A stretch of DNA of 64,000 bases from Polytrichum commune. Taxonomy: Eukaryota > Streptophyta > Polytrichopsida > Polytrichales > Polytrichaceae. A model generated the notes under the pieces. The model did not search any database. It was not told the origin of the DNA and saw nothing but the letters and a program-made list of their open reading frames with translations. The translations under genes were made by a program, and so were the position numbers. Positions within the stretch are counted from its first letter, which is position 1. Each line of letters begins with the position of its first letter. Of this stretch, positions 46,990 to 59,640 are shown piece after piece. The stretch lies in NCBI GenBank assembly GCA_950295325.1, contig OX485804.1, positions 5,828,001 to 5,892,000 on the forward strand, read 5' to 3'.

Positions 46990-48880
46990 TGGGACTAAGG
47001 TTGGTTTCTTTCCTAATTTCCTTTTGTCTAGGATTATGTGTGTTGGGTACCTTCTAGCAATTTGGGAGAAAGATTCCATTAGTTCATGGATTTTGGAATT
47101 GGGGATTTGTGGGTCTTGGAGGAATTTAACAGTTGTTGTATGTATAGTGTTCCTTATTCCTACCGTGATTATAACGGGTGGTAGTATAATCCAGACTAGT
47201 TGGGATAGGAGTGGGTGGAGAATGGTGTATTTTCAAGTTTTTGGTTGGTGGCTTATGCGGGGAATCTACCGTTGTTGTAAGTGAATTCAAATATGTGTAC
47301 TTTGAGGTTTGGGCTAGGTTTGAAGGGTGGTTTATCTAAAGGTGGGGGCTCTTAAGATGCATAATATATTGGGTCTAAGTCGAGTTGGACAATTACATCT
47401 TGGTAGATACCATGTGCATGGAAGTATTGATGAGGGTATGATGTTGTCAGGTGTGCGGTCTGTAATGTTACTGGCATTGATTAGGGCCAAGCAACGGGTG
47501 GTGAGGTGGCCTGGTAGTGTGTTTGTTGGTGCGTGTATTGTTTTATTGTGTCGGTTTCCCCTTAGATTGTTTATGTGTTTGTTAGTGCAACATGACAATT
47601 GATGGAGGCATGTGTCATTTTAGTGGGATGTGCATAGGTTAAATGTTGGGGATATGTCTTCTTTGTGGATGTGCTTTTCTTGGTAGTTTCCTAAGTATCG
47701 TCCATATCTAAATTTGAAGGTTTTTGTTATTTGCGCATTAGTGATCCAGGGGGCATCCCAAATAGATTTTACCATTTGATGTGTATGTTTGTGTTGGAGA
47801 GTCATTTGTCTATATAGGGTATTGTATTTTCTGCATGGGAGATGAGTGCGCTTACGATTTCTTTTTCTATGTAGTTTTTCAAGTTGTGGACTGAGCCATC
47901 ATGTTGTATGAATGTTGAGGGATAGATGGCCAATACGGTGTCTAATGGTTGATGAGGTGGAAAGGGGTTTCTAGAATGCGGGGTTATTTTACTCCTCGTT
48001 TGGCCAATTTATTAGCCTCATTGTTTCCAACGATGTTTATGTGGGCTCTGACTTTGCAGACGATGATATTATGGTGGGAGGTTCTTTACGTATCTACTAT
48101 TCAGTTTATGAGGAGCTGATCTAGATGGTTATATTGGGAGGATGGGTTTCTTATGTGCTTGAGAAGCATTCATATTCACATGTCATTGAGGCTATATGTG
48201 AATATGAATGTTTCCATTGGGAGCATTTGAGTGTGTTATGTGGCAATCAAGAGTGCGTACAATCTTGCTATGAGAATATTGGGGTATCCAGGTAGGCCAA
48301 CAACGAAATTGATGTGTAGTGTTCCATTGAAAACTCCGACTCATGCGATATTGTTTGTTCCTTCTCCATCCAGTGGTATGAATGAGCCATCCATACAGTA
48401 GGGTTGAGCGGGTGGGAGGATTGATGTTGCGCTTGGTGGGGGTTTGGGCTATGTGCCATGCTTTGGGGATTTTGATGCATGTTCTATTTGTATGGGGGGT
48501 GGGTGTGGTGGGGTAGGTGGTGCAAGTGGGGTGAAATGTTGTAGGGAATTGTTAAAGGAAGGTGGATGTGTGGGAGAATACCAAATTGGATGTGAGTAGG
48601 GATTCTTTGTTGTTGTAGTATGCGGGGAAGGGCACTACTTTGGTATATATAAAGTGAGGGGTGGGATGGTACGTATAGGAGATACATGTGGTTGTTGAAG
48701 CGGGTTGGTTGGATTTGTTTGTCCAACCATCGTGTGTGATGGTAATAATTGTAGTGGAGTCGTGATTGGTGTGTGCAGCTAGTCTTGCCCCACTTGACAA
48801 TTTTTGAGAGTAGGTCTAGGGTTGTTATATGGGCCCACGTCCTTTCCATCGAGTGCAGAAGGTTGGGCCTAGTGAGCCAA
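46990..48880 (-). pseudogene. Decayed non-LTR (LINE-like) retrotransposon, 3' part
   Basis: Read on the minus strand, pieces in different frames line up in the order of a plant LINE-like polyprotein tail. First is an RNase H-like domain (about 48400-47985) with YCMDGSFIP, LIARLYALLIAT, VRAHINIVGNNEANKLAKRG. Then a Cys/His-rich stretch (47640-47330) has CLHQLSCCTNKH and CTWYLPRCNCPTRLRPNILC. A C-terminal segment (47200-47020) has KIHELMESFSQIARRYPTHI. Stops and frameshifts break each part. The reverse transcriptase domain is not recognised here, so this is a truncated copy. The opposite-strand frames at 47024-47602 are shadows. Confidence 0.6.
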
Positions 48881-49225
48881 AGATTACAACTCTTTCACAT
48901 GGGGAGTGGTAATGTGATAATTGCATGGGACATGCAAGTGGAATGGAGAAATATGTGCATGGCATGCAAAAATGTCACAAATGTTGTTTTCTCAAATACA
49001 AGGACGGCTGACTTGAATTGGTCTTTGGAGGTAGCTTTTGCCAACAACATTTAAGTGTATTTACAAAATGCTAGTAGCATGTGCAAGTAATAACGAGGGA
49101 AGAAGTTTTTTTTATATTAGGAATGTTATGTTCCTCATTGTAACTTCATCACTCTTGACAACAATCAAAACATAGCATTCATGATGTAAAGAGCCTTCTT
49201 CTTTACTCTATGAACTTGTACCATA
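48881..49225. other. Spacer between LINE relic and duplicated segment 2
   Basis: Short AT-rich stretch. I see nothing beyond sequence that may be the untranslated end of the LINE relic. Confidence 0.35.
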
Positions 49226-49940
49226 GGTGCCCATACAAAACTAGTTTCACAATCCAATTTTTTTGAAAGTTGAAGTGCACCCCACAAGTAGAAACTGAGT
49301 TAGCATTGGGAAAAAAAATCTAAAAATAAATCACATGCAAATGTGACATTTTCATGAATACTATGTTTATCTTTAGCGTCGCACTTGTGGTCTTTCAACT
49401 CATCTTTATTGTTAGGTCGCACTTGTACTTTCGGTCTTTGATAGATATCAAGGTTAATTATTAGGTTGTCCATTGGGATGTTTTAAGATACTGCTTTTTG
49501 GTTATCAGTATTGCTCATCTTTGATTTTCCAACATTTCTTGCAAATGTACATGTTCGATTGAAGATAGTTGCAAAATGCAATTGGATGAAAATTTGAATT
49601 TTCATCCAAATATGCAAACGAAAAAACCCACACTAATTTTCTCACTAGAAATTACAATAAGCCACTTCATATTATAATACTTAAAAAATAGTATGAGTAA
49701 CTGAAAACTAGTGTGGCCCACACTAATTAGACAAAACAATGTAGTTACAAATAAAACAGTTGACTTTGACCGGTGGAGGCCCAAGACTTCTGTAAATTCA
49801 CCAATCTTTTGAAAATAATCTATGGAATATACCTCAAAATTAGTGAAGAAGAACCAAAAGATCACAACATGTAATCACCAGTTGGACTTGGGAAACACTC
49901 AGATCTTATTGACTGATCACGCCCAAAAACATGCCCGAAC

Positions 49941-50345
49941 ACTACACTAAATATGATATTCAGTGCTTGATACACTAAATACAAACACATACAGTAAATG
50001 TCAATAACCCTATGAAAGTAAGTAACATTAACCGTAAACTCACACACTAAATATCAACTATGGTAATATGTGGAAGTTATTTGTTTGATTTTAGTGTTAG
50101 TAAGGATATGAAAGAATGCCATCGACTTCGACATATGAGAAATCAACGAGCAGGAAGGTGGGGCGCCATCCCTAAAATCACAAGTCCAATGATGTCCATG
50201 CTTCACAGGAAAGGAGGTGACATTGGGAAGGTAGCGGCACATTCATGTCTGACACTAATTATCAAAGAATTGAAAATTAGTGTTGAGAAAAGTAGGGTGA
50301 TAACAACATTAAATATAATCAAACACTAAATATCATATTTAGTGT
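49941..50345 (+). mobile_element. ACTACACTAAATAT-family element, full copy
   Basis: Begins ACTACACTAAATATGATATT and ends AAATATCATATTTAGTGTA. It is the reverse-complement counterpart of the element in MED8 intron 1 (3275-3686). Confidence 0.75.
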
Positions 50346-50905
50346 ACTTCCATTCCAATCCCCACAACTTAGCGGTGGCCTCACCTTGGCTCACAAATGC
50401 AAGGTTTTGTTGAGGGAATTTTGTTGAGGTTCTGGCCACGAAAATCACAAGTCCAATGAAATCCATGCTTCACAGGAAAGGAGGTGGCAGTAGGGAAGGT
50501 AGCAACACATTCATGTCTAACACTAATTGTCAAAGAATTAAAAATTAGTGTTGAACAAAGTAAGGTGATAACAACATTAAATACAATCAAACACTAAATA
50601 TCATATTTAGTGTACTTCCATTCCAATCCTCACAACTTAGCGGTGGCCTCACCTTGGCTCACGAGGTTCTAGCCACGAAAATCACAAGTCCAATGAAATC
50701 CATGCTTCACAGGAAAGGAGGTGGCAGTAGGAAAGGTAGCAACACATTCATGTTTGACACTAATTGTCAAAGAATTAAAAATTAGTGTTGAACAAAGTAA
50801 GGTGATAACAACATTAAATACAATCAAACACTAAATATCATATTTAGAGTACCTCCATTCCAATCCCCACAACTTAGCGGTGGCCTCACCTTGGCTCACA
50901 AGGTT
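50172..50905 (+). repeat. Tandem triplication of an element end plus flank, 236-bp unit
   Basis: Units begin near 50172 (partly diverged), 50429 and 50665. Each runs from AAATCACAAGTCCAATG through CACAGGAAAGGAGGTG and CACTAAATATCATATTTAG to GCGGTGGCCTCACCTTGGCT. The unit joins the right end of the inverted-repeat element to its flank, so it formed after insertion. Confidence 0.85.
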
Positions 50906-51168
50906 TTGTTGAGGGAATTTTTGCTCCCCAGTGAGCCTTTGCTGACTTGCCAAAAGCAAAGCAAAGCAAAGCAAAATGACGGCAAGTGACCTGGCTTCTT
51001 CCTTATCTAACACTCACACGGAACTTGCAACATTTGTTGCACCGTTGCATGCATTTGTTGCATCTTTGCAAGCATGCATGCATCTACAATTGCTTACGTA
51101 TTTTTAAAGTTTTTTGATGCTCGGAGTTCGAACCACTCGCACGAGCCGCCTTCATGTTTTGTGACGAT

Positions 51169-52420
51169 CACTCTACGTAGGTATCTATCCATCCTATCCT
51201 TCCTCGTTATCTAGGGTTTGTAAAGTGTGTATGCTCGGAATTGATTGGAAGCATCTAGATGGAAGTTGCGTTTTCGACCAATGGCATCCTATACGTATTT
51301 GAGAGAGAGAGAGAGTCTCACTTGAGGCCTCACACAACAAAGAAGATTCTATTTTCATACGTCATATGGTGTGTTGGGCACCTTATGAAGACTCGGTGTA
51401 CGTGTTAATATAGTAGGGTTCTTGAGATCGGGCACTAGGGTAGTACACTAGATATTGTATTTAGTGTCACTTACTATTTTGGAACTACGCAATGCTATAT
51501 TTGTTTATTGTGCATCTCACATTTTTATTGCCAACGAATGTCAAACTGGTTGTCTTTGGACGTTATAGGACATGAACAACTTTCACTTGGTAAGAAATTG
51601 CTTCAATGGTCAAAAAGATGGAGCATTGTGTAATTCCGAATAGTACGTGATACTGAATATCATGTTTGGTGTAGTGTGCATGACATGTATGTGTGTTTCG
51701 TGTACTTTATAAGGTACCAAGGTCCACGACAAAAGGTACCTCCAAATTTGAACAATCCAATTGGTCAAGAGTGTAGTTTTTGGACCCAAGGAGTTATTTA
51801 GTTGCTATCAACCGTTCCATTTTTATAATATTCGGTGACAATGCTTTACTTGAATCTCACTTGTTTTTCAAGTTGAATCTACTTATTAACAAGCATCCAT
51901 AAGGTGAAATTGCAGCATCACCCTAGAGTGTGGCCAAGGATGTTTTACAAACAAACACTCTATTCACTCCGGCCTCCTTCGGAGACTGGAGTTCTTCTTC
52001 TTCTTAATTGTAGCACCTTTCATGACATATTTCCGGCCCCACCCAACCCGGTCACTTAGTTGAATAATGTTATGTCACATCATGCTTGTGGCAACCAAAG
52101 TGCATGTCATGTTTAGGAGTTGTGTAGTGTGAACATGGATGCATGATAATAGAGAATTAGTGTAGCAAGTGACATTGTGGAATAACACAAAAGTCAACAT
52201 TGCAATAATGACAACAATGACAACATGATGCGTGCGAGCATGTGGCTTGAATTCCTTGGTGGATTGTTTTAATGCCAAAATCTATGACATATGGGAGGGA
52301 AATGTGACAACAAGGAGGAGGATTTTGAAATGAGCACATATGTTCCCTAAGGTTTTGGCATATAAGAGAAGGAGTGACATTAGAGAGGCCAAGGTGTATA
52401 TCGGCATATATATATATATG

Positions 52421-52451
<31 letters not shown>

Positions 52452-52541
52452 TCAAATAAACAATGTCAACAAACAAGCTTGTGCCATATGGCACACATGG
52501 AAACAAGTTATGCGTCCTTTGGAAGGATTTGCAAAACATAA
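51169..52541. other. Repeat-rich interval without a gene
   Basis: Contains a diverged inverted-repeat element at about 51433-51680 (GTACACTAGATATTGTATTT on the left, ATCATGTTTGGTGTAGTGTG on the right). The reverse relative of 41240-41600 is at about 52075-52400. A TA/TG microsatellite lies at 52405-52450 and a GA run near 51300. No gene is recognised. Confidence 0.5.
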
Positions 52542-53046
52542 GGGCCACATCACACCTGAGACTGAGAGCCCCTGACGATTACACTTCAAGCCCTCTCATT
52601 GGTGGAAAAGGCGGAGCCGGTCCAAGTTCGCTTCACACTACACTTGAGGGACCAACGGAGTATACAAGTGAATGCAAGATGGATGTAAAGTCCACATGGA
52701 TTCCTACATGGCATTCAATGGATCATGTTTCGTGGTCACTGGGACTATTTTTTAAAAACCACCTCTTGGAGGTAGGCCTAACACAAAACCGGGAGACCAA
52801 GGCACTCGGAACGCTCACAACTGTTGATTTATTCTATTTTATCATGTGTGGGGACCTGAATGAATAGAGATTCATTGAAATAGCATTTGGTTAAAGGGCC
52901 CGGTCACATGTGACTTCACACTACACTTGAGAATCCCTAACCACACCACATGCTTTTGGAGGTGTCTTGGGACGGCCTTTGGACACTTTCTTTTGGTCTC
53001 TCACAATTTCATGGTCACGGCTCTTGGCTTGTGTGTGAAGTGGCCC
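52542..53046 (-). mobile_element. Inverted-repeat element, GGGCCACTTCACAC family, copy B
   Basis: 505 bp matching 34059-34559 in reverse complement throughout, for example ACCACCTCTTGGAGGTAGGC and CTTTTGGAGGTGTCTTGGGA. It ends GTGTGAAGTGGCCC. The long open frame 52463-52867 crossing it is not conserved as protein and is taken as chance. Confidence 0.75.
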
Positions 53047-54197
53047 TTAGGGCCGCTTTACACTACGGTGGAGAAGTGCACCGGTCAGTCAAGAATTTTA
53101 ACCCAAGACATGGTTATTTGAGGCGAGGGATGGTATGCTGGAGAAGATCAAAAGACAATAAGAAAATGCCTTAAGAAGTCTTGACCGGTGGTAGTGTAAT
53201 GATCACCAAATGAGAAGTGTATTGGACAACTTCACAAAATGATCATAGCCGACCATAGTAGAAACATTTCTTTCCTAATTTAGCGTTGCAGGAGCCGTTC
53301 ACACATGCGCATGAAGATACTCTTGCTTACATCACCATCCATCTCACATTCTCCCAAAACCCAAAGCCCCAACTTGCAAGCTTCTTCGTTGTCCTCTCCG
53401 TTGATTAAGTTGGGCTCTTGAATCTCAAATCTAGGTCGCAAGCCTTCTTAGGCATTAGAAGATTCTCGACGTTGTTCCCAAACTTTAGTCAAATCAAGCC
53501 ACTTCTTGCATGCCAATTCTTGGGTTCATCGCCATTGCTAGCTACTCACTTTTAGCCCACCTTAGGGTTATTGTCATGAAGCCGTGAAGGGAGCTTCTGA
53601 AGATTGATATATATATATATAAAAGTGGTAACTTAACCAAGCCCGTGGTCCCGAGTCAAAAACTTTATGGACCAAATTCCAACCATGATACTCAAACTCA
53701 TGTGGTTGGGGCTTTGTCGCGTATGAGTGAGAGAGGGGAAGCTTACTACAATGTTACACAATAGACTCTTTCAATCCTCAAGTACAATGTACGTTTTGAA
53801 TTGTATGGTTCCCGTGTGGACGTCAAATCCTAAGCCCAAGAAAAACTTGAGCATTTTGTTGGGTATGTGTGATAGATTCATAGTTCACAACTTGAGCTCA
53901 CCGGGAACGATGAGGGGACAATGTGATGATTATTGGAAAGACGATTCTCTTAATATCATAGTTTAGCCAAATCGTTGTCAAAAAATTAGCTTATGTTTGG
54001 CAAATAAAATATCCTAAGAGATTTTAACTTCTCATTTCACAAAAATGAGGTTCTTTGATATATATTTATAAATCCCCTTCAAAATCTACACATCCCCTTA
54101 TGATATAATAAATGCCAAAATTGCCATGATACAATGGTAGTCAACTTTGTAGTTTTAGAGGGGATAAGGTCGCATGTAGTTTTCCATGTTGGAATAG
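53047..54197. other. Intergenic region
   Basis: No gene is recognised. A short inverted block lies at about 53047-53210: GCTTTACACTACGGTGG with CACCGGTCAGTC on the left, and GACCGGTGGTAGTGTA on the right. It may be another small foldback element. Confidence 0.4.
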
Positions 54198-54796
54198 AGC
54201 ACAGTCACGGGTAGATCACTCTAAGGCATTTTTGTGCAGCACGTGCGGCTAGGGTTTTTTTTTGTTTTGGGGCTATTTACCTTCAAGGGTTGAAGTAAAG
54301 CCTCCCTATAATTACTTAAATTTCAAAAATGGCCCATTTGTTTGCACCCTTCCATTACTTATATTGTCCAAGTCACTGCAATTTTTTGTACTCTATATTC
54401 CTTTTAAGTAATAAAAGCTAATCTACTTCCTAACACAATTGACGAGTGTTGAGGGGAAGCATGAAAACAATGAAGGGTGCAAACAGTAATATCATTGCAA
54501 ACAAAGTTATGAAGAAAACACATAGGAGATCATAGCAAAGTAATACCATTACAAACACTGTTATGATGAAAACACATAGGATCCTTATCTTCAACCCCTA
54601 TATTAATTTTACAAAAAAATAATGGCCCACGTTTTATGTCCCTCTAACTTACTTATAATGGGATTGTCTACATTTATTGGCCCCTTCATTATTTGGAATT
54701 CCTTTATAATTTTTATTTCAAATGATTTTAATCCTCTTTATATTGTGCCGCACGTCGTTTTTAAAATGCACTAAGTGATCTACCCGTGAGCACACT
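54198..54796. mobile_element. hAT-like nonautonomous element, copy 2
   Basis: The element is 54206-54788 (583 bp), bounded by 8-bp direct repeats AGCACAGT and AGCACACT with one mismatch. Ends are CACGGGTAGATCACT and AGTGATCTACCCGTG, with inner blocks ACGTGCGGC / GCCGCACGT. Outer parts match 14914-15411. The centre (about 54410-54590) differs from copy 1 and has its own short repeat (CAAA-GTTATGA-GAAAACACATAGGA, twice). Confidence 0.85.
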
Positions 54797-56061
54797 CTAC
54801 AAGTAGAAAAAGAACGGGGAGCCTTTGCTTAGCAATGTGGGCGACTTTGCTTCACAATTGACCTTGCAATCTTCACTTGCAAATTGCGAGCAATTAGTCT
54901 TGAGACACCCAACCCCGGTAATATCGACGTTAAACAAACTTATGCTTGTTTTTACATTTACTACACTCAAAGTACATTCATGCCAAGTGTTCTCACACCC
55001 CATGAAAATTAAGGCATCCAATATGTTGTGGTATAATGTTAAACATATATAGAGTTAAGTAGCGGCTCTTGGAGTGGGAAAGAAATTGAACCCTCCAACT
55101 CGGGGGGGGGGGGGGTAGTCATTGGTTGGAGTAGCAATATACATGCGAACAAATGATAGGGTATTTTAAAAACATGGGGGCAAAAATTTATAAATGAACT
55201 TAAGAGTAATATAGGGTATCAAAAATGGCACTGGACATCTTTAAAGTACTATAGGGTATGGAATAATAAGTAATTTGGAATTATAAGTAATGCAAGCCAT
55301 TTTTCTATTAACCCAAAGTAGAAATTTACATAATGATAGCATGTGAAAAAAAGAAGAGAATTGAAAGTAATACCCCCCTATAAAATAATGGTTGTTCGCA
55401 CCTATATCCTTAATTTTTTAACACACTGCCCCCCCCCCCCCGAGCCCTCCAAGTGGGATGAATTCCTTGCATATCTTTATGTGCAGCTCGAGGACGAGGT
55501 CAAGGAACCAAGTTGATTGGATGTGTGTCTTGTGAACCACATATCGGATGCATGCCTCACGCTTCCAAAAACTACACAAAGTATGATATTTAGTGTCACC
55601 TACTATGTTGTGGTTGCACAACGCTATATATTTTTTACTATCGGTGGAATTTCTTTTCCAAGTGAAGTTGCTAATGTTCTATAATGTCCAAACAACCAAT
55701 TTGACCCTTGTGGGTGAAATGGGAGATGTATCGTACATAGATAGAGGATTTCGTATTATCCAAACAATAAGTGACACTAAATACAACATTTAGTGTAGTT
55801 AGTGGGAGGAACCACTATAATATAGGCAAATGGTGGTTAGATTCCATTGCTATACCAAATATGTGATATATGATATATGTGGACCACATTGATTTTGAGG
55901 GTTTTAAAAACGGATCTCTTTGTTTCTCTTAACCTTTCATAAAAGACAAAGAATAATAATATAAATGGTCTCGCACCAATGTGAATACAAAACGGTCGCT
56001 TTACATCGATTTATGAATGTTATGATAAAATTTATCCCAATGAGGACATCACTATTGCTTT

Positions 56062-56094
<33 letters not shown>

Positions 56095-57235
56095 TCTCAT
56101 CCATCCATTATAAGAACTTGATCATCTATAACTTTGTGGCTGATTCATCTCCAATGACTCGAGACTAGACTAATTTAGGATCTTTAAGGCTTATCAAGGT
56201 GTCAAATAACCTTTTTTAAAAACTTTGGGTTTCATGCTATTTCAAGGTTATTATGTTGGATGAATGAGAGGTACACTTGTATGTGATAATTCCCCTCTTC
56301 ATAGAGGAGGACAAGCATGGAGGGTGGACTCTTCATTGGAAACCTAAATGATGTGTGTGGGTCACTATGAAATTAAACCCCCTATATACAAGAAGTTTAT
56401 AGGGAAAGAAAAAAAGTGTATACGTACTAACGGCAGGCTAAGAAATGGACTCGTGTATTTAAACTAAGCTTTTCAATCTAATGTGATAAATGCCTCCACT
56501 ACATATACAAAAAAGATATATATCAGGATTGAAATAGCCTTTATTGCACATGAATTCATTTCACAATTCCAATGAAAAAGTCATCTTGATCCATAGTATG
56601 TAAATCAACAATTGTATCAAACAAACAAAGACACACACATAATAACTTAGCCACAAACCGGAGAGCATAACTCGAAGAAGCCCATGAGTGCTCCAAGATC
56701 CTCTAGTTTGTCAAAACCTAGAACCCAAATGCAACCCCAACGAAAACATAAATGTTAGTCATTGAGAACTGTGACCACATGGCGACAATGGATGAAAGCA
56801 TGAATTGGATGAAACTAACACACCTATTGTCAAAAATTTCTCTAAATCTTAGGGGCCTCTTTTAGTAAATCTATCTTTACTTCAACATTCTTAATAACCT
56901 TTTTAAATGTACACACTAAAGAAAAAGAATATATCTCCCTTATGTATACTATGTACACTAGTGCTTCAAATAATTACGCTTCTTACACTCATGTTAGTTC
57001 ATACGTGGTACGAAGAGTCCGCCCCTGGTCGGACAAGCAATGAAGAGACACTCAAACCATTCCTTGAACCTCAATGGATACACCATTGCATCTCTTTGGA
57101 CAACTACCTAAATCACATTTTGGTGTAGTTGATGTCATGAAACCTAACCATTTGCATGGGCTTAGGACCAAGACTTTGGGAGCACTTTGGTAACGTTGAG
57201 GTCCCATATTGGGAGTCGACAACTTAAGGGGCATA
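54797..57235. other. Intergenic region with homopolymer runs
   Basis: Contains a G13 run near 55093, a C run near 55429-55441, a GA microsatellite near 56072 and an inverted-repeat element at 55572-55800. About 56885-57010 is a reverse-complement relative of 57770-57900. No gene is recognised. Confidence 0.4.
55572..55800. mobile_element. Short inverted-repeat element, TATTTAGTGTCAC type
   Basis: About 229 bp with ends ACTACACAAAGTATGATATT + TAGTGTCAC and GTGACACTAAATAC + ACATTTAGTGTAGT. It shares its end pattern with 15713-16098 and 51433-51680. Noncoding. Confidence 0.65.
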
Positions 57236-57470
57236 CCGTACCTGCATGGCCAATTCGGCACTTAAGTGCTGAATAATTATTTTAATTATTGCAAGGTCAT
57301 TATGCAGTTACAAAAATATTTTAATCATTATTCGACACCCATGAACAGTACCCATGAACAGTACCCAATAAGTATCTTATCTTTGGGCAATGAGGCCTTG
57401 TATTTATCACAGATTTCGGCACCTCACAAAATGACTTATTTTCTGTTGAACTGGCCATGCAGGTACGGTA
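57236..57470. mobile_element. 235-bp inverted-repeat element with TACCGTACCTGCATGGCC ends
   Basis: Left end TACCGTACCTGCATGGCC at 57236 and right end GGCCATGCAGGTACGGTA to 57470 are perfect inverted repeats over at least 18 bp. The interior contains a small direct repeat of CCCATGAACAGTA. Noncoding. Confidence 0.75.
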
Positions 57471-57769
57471 TACACACACAACCGCAAACACAACCACAAA
57501 TGCTCCACAATTGTAGAATACTTTCTTTAGCACTAAAATGTTTCATGTATAAGGAGGGACACAATGTATTGATGACAACCACAACCACACCTATTATTGT
57601 CATCGCATCAACTACGATAGACTTAGGAGTAGTTAAGGGTGGTTCCAAAGGTCGTAGTTCTATTGTCTTAGGTATTATTGTGTCTCTATTTACTATGTGG
57701 CACCTGGACAAAATCACAAGGCCGAAGCGTAGGAGAGGGTTTTCCTAGGGAGCAAACACTTTATATCAT

Positions 57770-58720
57770 TTACGAACTAACATGAGTGTAAAAAAGGGTA
57801 TTATTTGAGGCATTAGCGTACAGATTATGCATAAGGGAGAGGTAGTATTTTCTTCTATTGTGTACATTGTAAATAAGTTAGTAAATTTTATCATAGTAAA
57901 GGTATAAGTACAAAAGGGGGCCCTAAGGTTTAGATTATTTTGATAAAATATATGCCGCTTTAATCCGATTAACATTTTTTTCCCATTATAGTTAAATGAT
58001 ATTCGTCTCCAACGACTACTCTGTCCATTCTCGTTAGGGTTTGCATTTGGGTTGTGGGTTTCTCCAAATTAGTGTCAAAGTGGATTGATGGAATGATTGA
58101 TCATATATCTAGGAATCAAGTATATTTGGATTTATGCATGAATTTTTGGCAATTCCAACCACCCATATGATGTACACTAGATTGCAAAACCTCCAAAATA
58201 TGGTGATTGGCAAACAATGAATACAAACATTTGAAGTTGTATTTGTTGTTGCCATTTGATTTTTCAGAACCCAAAAGTGCACATCCCCTATTATTCATGA
58301 ACAAGTGGTTTGTTCAAATATACCTAAAGGTCAATTATACGATGGTGAAGTTAGATGCTATTATTGCCTCAACTTTGGCAATGGCTTGTGTTTTAGGTCT
58401 AGGGGTAGACTCTTCATAGCATGTACGAACCAACATGAGTGTAAGAAGGGGGTATTGTTTGCGGCATTGATGTCCATAATATACTTGAGGAGAGGTATTA
58501 ATTTTTCTCTAGTTTGTACATATGACAAAGCTATCAATGCTTCTGCAGTAAAGGTAGATGTACAAAAGGGGCCTTGAGTTTTAGAGAGAAAATTGACAAT
58601 ACATTATTGGTTTCACCTGTTTCACATTTTCATTGGTTGTTGTCATATGGTAATAGTCCTCAATGACTACCTTGTCCATTCTATTTAGGATTTGCATTTG
58701 AGCTATGTTTAAAAAAACAA
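57770..58720 (+). repeat. Two diverged direct copies, about 650 bp apart
   Basis: Blocks ACATGAGTGTAA, GTATTRTTTG-GGCATT, TAAAGGTA followed by TGTACAAAAGGGG or its variant, and GACTAC-TGTCCATTCT recur in order from about 57779 and from about 58432. No protein is recognised. Confidence 0.6.
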
Positions 58721-58929
58721 AAATCAGAGGCACTTGGAGTGCTCATGGGCTCCCTCGAGTTTTTTTTGGGGGGATTGTTATTAAGTTATTGTGTTATTGT
58801 CTTTGTTTGTTTGATGCAATTGATGAGTTACATGCTATGGATGAAAAATTGTTCAATGACTTTCTGATTGAAAGTGAAAATGGATTCTATATGTAATAGA
58901 TGCATATTCAATTTATGATTTATATTTTG

Positions 58930-59640
58930 TATATGTAGTGAAGGCATTTATCGCATCAAAATGAAAAAGCCTAGTATAAATGCATGAACCCACTTTCTAG
59001 CTTGCCATTTGTATGTATATGTTTGTTTCGCTTTGCAAATTGGTTGTATATAGGGGGTTTGATTTCATAGTGACCCACGCATGTCATTTTAGGTTTCCAG
59101 TGAAGAGTCCACCCCCGGGTAGTGAAGGCATTTATTACATTAAACTAAAAGAACTTAGTATAAATTCACAAGTCCATATTCAAGCATGCAGTTGTACGTA
59201 TATAGTTGTTTTCCTTATAACATTCTTGTATATAGGGGGGTTTAATTTCATAGTGACCCACGCACATCAGCTAGGTTTCCAATGAAGAGTCTCCCCTCCC
59301 CCCCACCCTCTCCGGGGTTTTAGGGTCGGATTATTCTGAGTTACATTCCATGGATGACAAAGCCTTTGATAACTTTCTCATTGGAAAGTGAAAGTTGATT
59401 GTACATGTAATGAAGGCCTTTTAATTTTACGATTTGTATTTTGTGTATGTAGTGGAGGCATGTTTCACACCAAACTGAAAATTTTAGTATAAGCACATGA
59501 GTCTAATATATACCTACTACCATTAGTACACATACATTTGTATTTTCTCTATGAACTTCTAGTATTTAGGGGGTTTTATTTCAAAGTCACCCACACACGT
59601 CATTTAGGTTTCCCTTGAAGAGTCCACCCCCCAATGAGAG
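58930..59640 (+). repeat. Three diverged tandem units
   Basis: Each unit contains TATA-GGGGGTTT, GTGACCCACGCA-like sequence (near 59072, 59257 and 59587), TAGGTTTCC, GAAGAGTC and a following C-rich run. The spacing is uneven (about 185 and 330 bp). Noncoding. Confidence 0.65.

Larger units (their letters stand above)
49226..51168 (+). repeat. Duplicated segment, copy 2
   Basis: Same order and orientation as 43776-45030 but longer, because it carries a full inverted-repeat element (49941-50345) and two extra tandem units. A third, shorter relative of the part around 49740-49940 lies at about 61433-61622. Confidence 0.85.

Noticed and set aside
47024-47602. Plus-strand open frames of 86 and 91 codons
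   Set aside because: They are shadows of the minus-strand LINE relic, whose reading pieces have recognisable motifs.
52463-52867. 134-codon plus-strand frame
   Set aside because: It crosses the edge of a noncoding inverted-repeat element and is not kept as an open frame in the other copy at 34059-34559.
57266-57748. 160-codon plus-strand frame
   Set aside because: It spans the end of a small inverted-repeat element and includes a run of ACC/ACA codons. No domain is seen.
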